Source: Burkholderiaceae bacterium
Lineage (GTDB): Bacteria; Pseudomonadota; Gammaproteobacteria; Burkholderiales; Burkholderiaceae_C
Direction of reading: 5' to 3'
Length of the DNA stretch: 6,537 bases
Assembly (NCBI GenBank): GCA_030726195.1
Contig: JANREF010000136.1
Location: forward strand, 1 to 6,537
In this document: piece by piece, positions 1 through 5,655 of the stretch
Layout of the letters: each line of letters starts with the position of its first letter
Position numbering within the stretch: position 1 is the stretch's first letter
Notes under the pieces: model-generated
What the model was told of the DNA's origin: nothing
The model's database searches: none
The model's input: the letters and a program-made list of their open reading frames with translations, nothing else
Made by a program: the position numbers and the translations under genes

Positions 1-506
1 CGGCAATCCACCAGCTTCACGTTGCTGGCTTTTTCAGCTTCGTTAGCCGCAATGAGGGCGTAAGCTGCAGGTTGCACTTCTAAGATAAACAGCGACTCTC
101 CGGGCAGCAACATGCTGCCAGCTTTGCTGCGGTTTATCAGAAATGAGTGATAGCCGTCTACCCGGTCCACAATGCGGTTGGCTAGGATTTCAGGCTTGAT
201 CGCATCGCTTTCTTTGGTGCCCATCGCGTCAAGCAACGCCGCACCCGCGGACTTTACAGATGCGGCGTACTTAGAGTGAATCTCTAGGTAACCAAATTGG
301 CGTTCAACCAGCAACACACCGGGCTTTACATCGTCGTGCTTCAGCGCAATATCTGTGAGCCACTCAACGTCCATACCGGGTGCCACCTCAATCGTGAGCG
401 AGGCGTCGTTAGCACGCGGCAAATAGCCACGACAAGTTGCCCCAATTAAGCTCATCAACTGAGGCTGCATGCGGTCCAAAAATACATATCCTCGCAACTT
501 GGCCAT
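1..506 (-). CDS. Bacterial microcompartment shell protein, tandem BMC-domain (BMC-T) type, partial at the window's left edge
   Basis: Structural protein predicted to form part of the polyhedral protein shell of a bacterial microcompartment. The visible 168 codons start at ATG 506 and run off the window, so the C-terminus is missing. After a roughly 35-residue N-terminal lead (MAKLRGYVFLDRMQPQL...) there is a first BMC-like unit at about residues 36-97: a strand (SLTIEVAPG), a helix (LTDIALKHDDVKPG) and the hallmark strand-turn-helix FGYLEIHSKYAASVKSAGAA. A second unit begins at about 138 with ESLFILEVQPAAYALIAANE and EKASNVKLVDC, matching the classic BMC start (strand with Glu, Ala-rich helix, then A-x-V-K-L-V). 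Two domains imply a pseudohexameric trimer. Family members are usually a little over 200 residues, so roughly a third is missing. The ATG follows the upstream dehydrogenase stop (TAA) after 3 nt, with an AAAGG Shine-Dalgarno 6 nt before it overlapping that gene's end, which suggests translational coupling. BMC assignment is firm; the exact subtype is less so. Confidence 0.85.
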   Translation of the reverse strand, partial: MAKLRGYVFLDRMQPQLMSLIGATCRGYLPRANDASLTIEVAPGMDVEWLTDIALKHDDVKPGVLLVERQFGYLEIHSKYAASVKSAGAALLDAMGTKESDAIKPEILANRIVDRVDGYHSFLINRSKAGSMLLPGESLFILEVQPAAYALIAANEAEKASNVKLVDC

Positions 507-509
507 AAC

Positions 510-1943
510 TTACCTTTGCTCCTGCATAGCGGCTATTTCTTCTCGAATAATTTGTCGAACACTGGCACCGGATAAGTCGGTGACGCTGCCTCGACCTGTG
601 CCCTCGCTTTGTGACAACGGAAACGCCACCCGCTTGTAGTCGATCCAAGGCTCGGCCCCCATGTTCACGCCCATGGAACTCTTACCGGCGTAGCCGGTGC
701 CCACAGTAAAGGTGTAGGGCAACCCCGTGTCTGTGCCTGTAGCACCGTTGGTGGTAATACCATTAACCACCACGCGGTAGTAATCCAACGCACCCGCCCA
801 ATAGACAGCCTGGCGCTCGCAGGTGGAGTGGATACCTGAGGTGTGGCCAGCACCGCCGCGCCTCAACATGTAGCGCGCCATGTCAATGGCATCATCGATA
901 CCCTGTACACAGACCAAGCCCAAAACGGGTGAGAGCTTTTCTTTAAACATCACATGCTCAGGCGAAGGCTGAAATGCGCACACCAAGGTGCGGCAGTCTT
1001 GTGGCACATCAAAGCCGGCACCAGCAGCAATAGCCTGCGGTGAGCGGCCCACCACCTTGGCGTTAAAGCCGCCATTGGGGTAAACGTAATCTGTAACGGC
1101 TTGCGACTGCTGCGGCGTGCAAATATGCGCGCCGCTATCGGCCATGGCTTGAAGGGTGGGCTTCAGAACATCTTGGTGCACCAAGGCGACGGACGGACTG
1201 GTACAGGCCGAGCCAAAGTCAAAGTGCTTACCGTCAACAATCTGTGCGCCTGCCGCCGCCGTATTCGCGGTGCTGTCAACGTAAATAGGTGTGTTACCGG
1301 AGCCAACACCAATAGTTGGGTTGCCACTGCGGTATGCAGAACGAACCATGGGCGTGCCACCAGTGGCCACAATCAAGTCGGTTAACTCGTGGCGCATCAT
1401 GGCGTCGGTTGCGGCCAAGGTGGGCGTGCGCTGCATTTGAATCCAATTTGCAGGTGCGCCAAAGCGAATACCCAATTCATGCAACTCATCCACTGCCTCA
1501 CCACACACGTTGAGTGCCACGGGGTGGGGACTGAACACAACGGCGTTGCGGGTTAACAATGCAATGATGGCCTTGAAAATAATCGTGGCAACTGGCGAAG
1601 TGGAATTGGACAAGGCTACCACCACGCCCGCAGGACGGCCAATTTCTATCAGCTGTTTAGCCTCGTCACGGCGCACACCACCCATGGGCGCAGCGCCGTA
1701 CTCTTGCAGCGTGCGCTCACAGGCAATAGAGTTTTTCAAGACTTTGTCTTCAACTCGGCCAATATTGGTCTCGGCAACTGCCTGTTGCGCGTAGTACTGC
1801 GCACGTGGCAGCAAAGCAGGCCCTACTTTGTGCGCTATTTCCCAGGCGTTACGCGGGTCCATTGCGCTGAGTTCATTGGCTGCAACCCGGGCACGCAACA
1901 TCAAGTCGCGCACCTCTTGTAGAGCCTGTAGGTCTTTATCCAT
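510..1943 (-). CDS. CoA-acylating aldehyde dehydrogenase (EutE/PduP/AdhE-N-type), likely microcompartment core enzyme
   Basis: Predicted to oxidise an aldehyde with NAD+ and coenzyme A to an acyl-CoA, the signature step of catabolic microcompartments. The 477-residue protein has the acylating-family landmarks: ATGGTPMV (193-200), the GVGSGNTPIYVD nucleotide-site motif (212-223), the catalytic cysteine C247 in FDFGSACTSPS, and the EKLSPVLGL block (335-343) shared with EutE, PduP and AdhE. It lacks the FGxxGQxC pattern of hydrolytic aldehyde dehydrogenases. Residues 444-460 are a Gly/Ser-rich linker and 461-474 (SVRQIIREEIAAMQ) form a predicted amphipathic helix, resembling a C-terminal encapsulation peptide. 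ATG 1943 is preferred over a TTG at 1949 that abuts the upstream stop. It lies 6 nt after the dioxygenase stop, with no good ribosome site, so coupled translation is likely. Its position between a dioxygenase and a shell gene suggests that it consumes the aldehyde made by the dioxygenase. The substrate (acetaldehyde, aminoacetaldehyde, sulfoacetaldehyde or other) cannot be read from the sequence. Confidence 0.93.
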   Translation of the reverse strand: MDKDLQALQEVRDLMLRARVAANELSAMDPRNAWEIAHKVGPALLPRAQYYAQQAVAETNIGRVEDKVLKNSIACERTLQEYGAAPMGGVRRDEAKQLIEIGRPAGVVVALSNSTSPVATIIFKAIIALLTRNAVVFSPHPVALNVCGEAVDELHELGIRFGAPANWIQMQRTPTLAATDAMMRHELTDLIVATGGTPMVRSAYRSGNPTIGVGSGNTPIYVDSTANTAAAGAQIVDGKHFDFGSACTSPSVALVHQDVLKPTLQAMADSGAHICTPQQSQAVTDYVYPNGGFNAKVVGRSPQAIAAGAGFDVPQDCRTLVCAFQPSPEHVMFKEKLSPVLGLVCVQGIDDAIDMARYMLRRGGAGHTSGIHSTCERQAVYWAGALDYYRVVVNGITTNGATGTDTGLPYTFTVGTGYAGKSSMGVNMGAEPWIDYKRVAFPLSQSEGTGRGSVTDLSGASVRQIIREEIAAMQEQR

Positions 1944-1949
1944 GAGCAA

Positions 1950-3008
1950 TTAGCGACGGCGAGCGTAGGCAACGACTTGGTCTAAGTCGAGTTCAACAGA
2001 CATATCGCTGGCGCGCACTGGGGACTTTTCAACACCACCGACGCCAACGACTTTTGCGCCAGCACCCTGGCCGCGATTAGTGAGCTTGGGCTCAAAGCTG
2101 CCACAAGTAATGCGCTCGCCAGCACGGTAGTGCGGCGCGTAATCAAATACCGCGTAGTGTTGGGTTTGGCAGTTGTCCCACATGGCAATGGAATTGGGCT
2201 CCCACTTAAAGCGAACCATAAATTCAGGCTTCTTTACCCACTCAAAGAGCATGCGCAACAAGGCGTCGCTTAAGTCCATGTGCATGCCCATGAAGCGCTT
2301 GGTCCAAATGCTGTTAACAAACAGCAAGTTACGCCCGTTGTGCGGGTGGGTAATCACTGCAGGGTGCACCACAGACGGGTTGTCTTGTATGAGCTTGCAC
2401 TCACGGTCGGCTAGGGCAGCATCTAGCTCACTCGCAGACATCATGCTATTTACCATAGCCCCACCGCCTTTTTTGGCACTGGCTAGTTTTTGGCGCTCCA
2501 TCAAACGCTGCACGGCGTTGATACGGCGAAAGTGAAACGGCATATCATGCTCGGCCTGAAGGTTTTGCAACATGGCCTTGAGGTCTGGACCCAAAGCCTC
2601 GTAGGCCGCCGCAGTGCTGGCCCACATGGTGTCACCACCCTTGGGGGGCAAGTCTGTAATACGCAATATCGACACCATGTTGGGACGCTTGCGAAACGTC
2701 ACGTCGGTATGCCACCGATCTGTCTCGGGTTGGTCGTTACCTTCGTGAGAAATAAGCTGAATAGCTGGGTAGCCCGGTATATGCGGAAAGAATTCGTGCT
2801 GCTCCATCTCGCCAAATTTGCTACCCAGCTTCATGTAGCTCTCTGGCTCAACTTTTTGGTCTCTGAAAAAGATCACGCTGTTTTGCCATAAGGCTAGTCG
2901 AATTTCTTCATAAACGTCTTCAGACTTCACAGCGTTTAAATCAATACCGGATATATATGCCCCTATCGTGGGCGTTGCAGGCGTAACCTCTATATGTCGA
3001 AAGGCCAT
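1950..3008 (-). CDS. TauD/TfdA-family 2-oxoglutarate- and Fe(II)-dependent dioxygenase
   Basis: Predicted to hydroxylate a small substrate using O2 and 2-oxoglutarate. In TauD the hydroxylated sulfonate falls apart to sulfite and an aldehyde. The iron triad is intact: H100 and D102 in RWHTDVTF, and H284 in QTQHYAVFDY. T127 (GGDTMW) and R295 match the 2-oxoglutarate contacts of E. coli TauD (T126, R266), and R299 matches the substrate-anion arginine R270. H71 matches TauD H70, but the positions of TauD Y73 and N95 read F74 and T96, so the pocket is not identical to a taurine enzyme. At 352 residues it is about 70 longer than TauD. Roughly 28 extra residues lie between about 155 and 215, and a C-terminal tail runs from about 307, Gly-rich at 312-325 and ending in a putative helix (SVELDLDQVVAYARRR). 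Start ATG 3008 has GGAG 9 nt upstream. Gene order after the transporter copies tauABCD. The family is certain; taurine as substrate is only one possibility. Confidence 0.92.
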   Translation of the reverse strand: MAFRHIEVTPATPTIGAYISGIDLNAVKSEDVYEEIRLALWQNSVIFFRDQKVEPESYMKLGSKFGEMEQHEFFPHIPGYPAIQLISHEGNDQPETDRWHTDVTFRKRPNMVSILRITDLPPKGGDTMWASTAAAYEALGPDLKAMLQNLQAEHDMPFHFRRINAVQRLMERQKLASAKKGGGAMVNSMMSASELDAALADRECKLIQDNPSVVHPAVITHPHNGRNLLFVNSIWTKRFMGMHMDLSDALLRMLFEWVKKPEFMVRFKWEPNSIAMWDNCQTQHYAVFDYAPHYRAGERITCGSFEPKLTNRGQGAGAKVVGVGGVEKSPVRASDMSVELDLDQVVAYARRR

Positions 3009-3036
3009 TTGTATTTACTCCAATCTGTTGCGCGAC

Positions 3037-3792
3037 CTACTGCCAATGCAGCAATCGACGTTCTAACCAATTCATTGATTTCATAATCAGCACACCAACT
3101 AGTGCTAAGTCAATCAGTAGCGACCACACTCCATCAATCGCAAAGGTGGATGCCAAGTAAGACAGCTGCTGGCCTAGGCCGCGCTCTGAAGCAATGACTT
3201 CTGCCCCCACTACACCTAAAAACGCATACACAATTCCCAAGCGTAAGCCCGAGAACAACACAGGCACAGCGCCCGGCAAGGTCACCCAAAAAAACATTTG
3301 GCGGCTAGAGGCACCTAGCGTACGGGTCAAGGTCACGTGGTCTTGACTTACACCACGCATACCTGCAATGGTGCTAGACAACACAATGAAGAACGTGAGT
3401 GACACACCCATTGCGATTTTTGAGCCCACACCCAACCCAAACCACAAAATAAACAAGGGCACGAGCGCAATACGTGGCAACACGTTGAGCGCATTGACAT
3501 AGGGCTCACAAAATGACTCTAACTTGGGCCACGTAACAAAGGCTAGGCCAGTTGCAATTGCCGCAGAAGCGCCAATTGAAAACGACACAAGAACTGAGAA
3601 CATGGTCCAACCCAAGTCGCCCCACAGTCGCAGGTCAGAGACATTGTTTACAGTAAAAGTGGCAATACCCAAAGGGCTACCCACGAAGCTTTGGTCTATG
3701 AAGCCAGTGCGTGCGCCCCACTCCCATAAGCCAATCAGCAGCGACACAAACAAAGCATGGCGCACAAAATTTAACAACGTACTAGCCTTCAT
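3037..3792 (-). CDS. ABC transporter permease, nitrate/sulfonate/taurine (SsuC/TauC-like) family
   Basis: Inner-membrane channel subunit of an importer, working with the adjacent ATPase and periplasmic binding protein. The 251-residue protein is the usual length for SsuC/TauC-type permeases. Hydrophobic segments are seen at about 10-26, 62-85, 106-120, 123-142, 174-200 and 222-240. The cytoplasmic EAA-type coupling loop is at about 156-177 (LTRTLGASSRQMFFWVTLPG), with the conserved LGAS and LPGA elements that dock on the ATPase. The reading frame is open further upstream, to 4062, but the extra N-terminal residues are Cys/Arg-rich, lie inside the ATPase gene and lack family character. The start is therefore placed at ATG 3792 (MKASTLLN), with AGGAGG 12 nt upstream. 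It overlaps the ATPase stop by 11 bp, typical of co-translated transporter subunits, and stops 28 bp before the dioxygenase. Substrate specificity is set mostly by the binding protein and cannot be deduced here. Confidence 0.92.
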   Translation of the reverse strand: MKASTLLNFVRHALFVSLLIGLWEWGARTGFIDQSFVGSPLGIATFTVNNVSDLRLWGDLGWTMFSVLVSFSIGASAAIATGLAFVTWPKLESFCEPYVNALNVLPRIALVPLFILWFGLGVGSKIAMGVSLTFFIVLSSTIAGMRGVSQDHVTLTRTLGASSRQMFFWVTLPGAVPVLFSGLRLGIVYAFLGVVGAEVIASERGLGQQLSYLASTFAIDGVWSLLIDLALVGVLIMKSMNWLERRLLHWQ

Positions 3793-4546
3793 GATGTGTC
3801 CAGCCCTCCTCAAGGTGACGCCACACTTGTGTGTACGTGTGATGGAACTCGCTGTTAGTTTGTAGTTCTCGGATTGAGCGCGGACGCGCCATCGGAACAA
3901 CCACATCAGCGATGATTCGACCAGGCCGCGAAGACATGATGACCACGCGGTCAGCCAAAGCCACAGCCTCGGACAAGTCGTGCGTAACGAATAGCACTGA
4001 GCGCTGACTCTCCTGGCACAACTGCAATAAAAGGTCTTGCAGCTGCAGCTTTGTTTGTGCATCTAAAGCACCAAACGGCTCGTCCATCAGCAGCAGCGGT
4101 GCGGGCATTGCAAAGGTTCTGGCCAAAGCAACCCGCTGGCGCATACCATGTGACAAGGCCTTAGGCAGGGCATGTTCAAAGCCACCCAAGCCAACACGCT
4201 TGAGCATCTCTGCTGCGCGATCACGCGCCTCACCCACAGCCATGCCACGGACTTTGAGGCCAAATGCCGCGTTATCCAACGCACTTTGCCAAGGAAACAA
4301 ACTGTCTCTTGCCAACATATAGGCCACAGAGTCACTGCCCAGCTGAGGCAAAGCGCCTGCAACTTGCAGATGCTGCCCCATAGGTAACTCCACCAAACCA
4401 GCGCACAGATTGAGCAACGTGGTTTTGCCGCACCCGCTCGGGCCAGCCACTGCAACAAATTCACCAGCATCCAACTTGAAGTCGATGGCGCTAAGTACGT
4501 CGGACAAACCATCAAAACTCAAATGAAGCTTTTGAATATCAATCAT
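3782..4546 (-). CDS. ABC transporter ATP-binding protein, SsuB/TauB-like
   Basis: Cytoplasmic ATPase that powers the importer formed with the neighbouring permease and binding protein. It has 254 residues, normal for the family. Walker A is GPSGCGKTT (35-43), the signature is LSHGMRQRVALAR (131-143), Walker B is LLLMDEP (151-157), the D-loop is GALDAQ (159-164) and the H-loop histidine is in VLFVTHDLSEA (184-194). The second Gly of the LSGGQ-type signature is His, a variant I recall from nitrate/taurine-type ATPases. At the Q-loop (YMLARDSLFPW, 76-86) the usual glutamine position holds Ala. Walker A and B and the H-loop are intact, so an active enzyme is expected. ATG 4546 (MIDIQKLHLSF) lies 35 bp after the binding-protein stop, with only a weak purine stretch as ribosome site. 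The 3' end overlaps the permease start by 11 bp. Confidence 0.94.
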   Translation of the reverse strand: MIDIQKLHLSFDGLSDVLSAIDFKLDAGEFVAVAGPSGCGKTTLLNLCAGLVELPMGQHLQVAGALPQLGSDSVAYMLARDSLFPWQSALDNAAFGLKVRGMAVGEARDRAAEMLKRVGLGGFEHALPKALSHGMRQRVALARTFAMPAPLLLMDEPFGALDAQTKLQLQDLLLQLCQESQRSVLFVTHDLSEAVALADRVVIMSSRPGRIIADVVVPMARPRSIRELQTNSEFHHTYTQVWRHLEEGWTHHEG

Positions 4547-4581
4547 GCTGTACGCGATTCTTCTATCAATGCTCGGCGCGT

Positions 4582-5571
4582 TCAGCGTGCCAACACGGCT
4601 GCAGCCATATCAACTTTGGCGGGAATCAGCTTGTTGTCGGTCATGCCATCGGCAACCGCTTGCATGGCCGTAACATCACCTTGCGCGCGGAATGTCTTGC
4701 TGCTGTTGCGCAACGTGATTGCTGCAATTTTGTCGGCGTCAGGCAGCTGCAAACCAAAGGTGGCGTTCAACACTGCAAGGGTCGCATCAAAGTTAGCTGG
4801 GTTTTTTACAAAGGCTTCTGCTTTGTCTAATGCGTTGCGGAAGCCCTCAATTGCCGCAGCGTTTTCTTGCGCCCAATCAGCTTTTACCATCAACACGCCG
4901 GCACCACCGCTGGTTTTCATAACGCTGGCAGGGCCCTCACCCTTGCGGGGATCCACGATCACGCGGCAAGCCTTTAACACCTCACACATACCGTCTGCAG
5001 GTGAGAACGTCATAGCTAGGTCAACCTGTCCTTTTGCTAAAGCGGGAAAGGCCGTGTTCGGCGCGCCGACTGCCACAAAAGTGACGTCATTAGCGCTTAA
5101 GCCAGCATCACGCAACATATCAATGGCTTGGAACTCCGCGCCGGATCCACGTTGCGTCACGCCAATTTTTAAGCCCTTGAAAGACTTCACAATTTCTGGG
5201 TAGCCCTTGCTTTCATTCTCCAGTTTGACCTTTGCGCCTGCTACCAAAAAAAATACTGGCTGCGTAAAACCAGCTCCGATGATTTTTATGGGCGCTTTGC
5301 GAACCAAAGCGGCGGCAGCCACCTCGGTTGGGCCGTAGGCAATGTCAATGTCACCAGACAACATAGTTTGCAAACCCAGGGGGGCAGCGGGAATAGTTTT
5401 CAACTCACAGTTCAAACCTTCTGCCTTGCAGTAGCCATTCGCTTGAGCCACGCGCACCAAGAGATTACCTGTGCCCGGGTAATCTTGAATACGCAAAGTC
5501 GTCTCTGCTTGCGCCAACTGGATGCCTGCAATCGCTGTTACGGCTATCAACCAACGGTTCAAATGATTCAT
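4582..5571 (-). CDS. Periplasmic substrate-binding protein of an SsuA/TauA/NMT1-like ABC importer
   Basis: Captures the substrate in the periplasm and delivers it to the permease encoded two genes downstream. From ATG 5571 the protein has 329 residues, a normal length. Residues 1-22 form a Sec signal peptide: positive start (MNHLNR), hydrophobic core (WLIAVTAIAGI) and cleavage site LAQA just before ETTLRIQD. The mature N-terminus (LRIQDYPGTGNLLVRVAQANGY) and the block GLQTMLSGDIDIAYGPTEVAAAALV follow the NMT1/THI5-like type II binding-protein pattern, as do SFKGLKIGV and the later ALAKGQVDLAMTFSP. This start is preferred over an upstream in-frame one at 5619, because a perfect AGGAGG (5583-5578) lies 6 nt before ATG 5571 and the signal peptide begins there. 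It is the first gene of the putative operon, transcribed away from the Crp/Fnr gene. Four cysteines (YCKAEGLNC and MCEVLKAC) could form disulfides. Family firm; ligand unknown. Confidence 0.92.
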   Translation of the reverse strand: MNHLNRWLIAVTAIAGIQLAQAETTLRIQDYPGTGNLLVRVAQANGYCKAEGLNCELKTIPAAPLGLQTMLSGDIDIAYGPTEVAAAALVRKAPIKIIGAGFTQPVFFLVAGAKVKLENESKGYPEIVKSFKGLKIGVTQRGSGAEFQAIDMLRDAGLSANDVTFVAVGAPNTAFPALAKGQVDLAMTFSPADGMCEVLKACRVIVDPRKGEGPASVMKTSGGAGVLMVKADWAQENAAAIEGFRNALDKAEAFVKNPANFDATLAVLNATFGLQLPDADKIAAITLRNSSKTFRAQGDVTAMQAVADGMTDNKLIPAKVDMAAAVLAR

Positions 5572-5655
5572 ACGGAGCCTCCTAGATGTTTGAATAAGCT
5601 GCGATGTTGATGGCGGCACTTGCTGACAAATTTAACCTGGGTGACAATCCAAGGG
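5572..5655. promoter_or_regulatory. Divergent intergenic region between the transporter operon and the Crp/Fnr regulator
   Basis: These 84 bp separate the minus-strand operon start from the plus-strand regulator start, so promoters for both should lie here or just inside the flanking genes. I see no strong paired -35/-10 boxes on either strand. The pentamer TGACA occurs three times in the same direction at 5624-5628, 5642-5646 and 5657-5661 (18 and 15 bp apart), the last inside the regulator. No convincing FNR (TTGAT-N4-ATCAA) or CRP (TGTGA-N6-TCACA) palindrome is present. The operator therefore cannot be defined by eye. Confidence 0.5.
5578..5583 (-). promoter_or_regulatory. Ribosome binding site of the binding-protein gene
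   Basis: On the minus strand the sequence reads AGGAGG, followed by six bases and then ATG at 5571. This is a perfect Shine-Dalgarno at ideal distance. It settles the start of the binding-protein gene at 5571 rather than at the upstream in-frame codon at 5619. It is the strongest ribosome site in the operon, consistent with high production of a periplasmic receptor as first gene. Confidence 0.8.

Noticed and set aside
409..648. Short minus-strand open frame spanning the dehydrogenase/shell junction
   Set aside because: It overlaps two genes with clear family matches in another frame and has no recognisable features.
3793..4062. Upstream extension of the permease reading frame
   Set aside because: The extra residues are Cys/Arg-rich, lie within the ATPase gene in another frame and are absent from the permease family; ATG 3792 gives the normal length and N-terminus.
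4523..5203. Open frame of 226 codons on the plus strand opposite the substrate-binding protein
   Set aside because: It lies entirely antisense to a well-supported family gene and its translation has no recognisable domain; it reflects the codon bias of the opposite strand.
5572..5619. Upstream extension of the binding-protein frame to a start at 5619
   Set aside because: The signal peptide and an ideal AGGAGG both point to ATG 5571; the extension would bury the signal sequence behind 16 polar residues.
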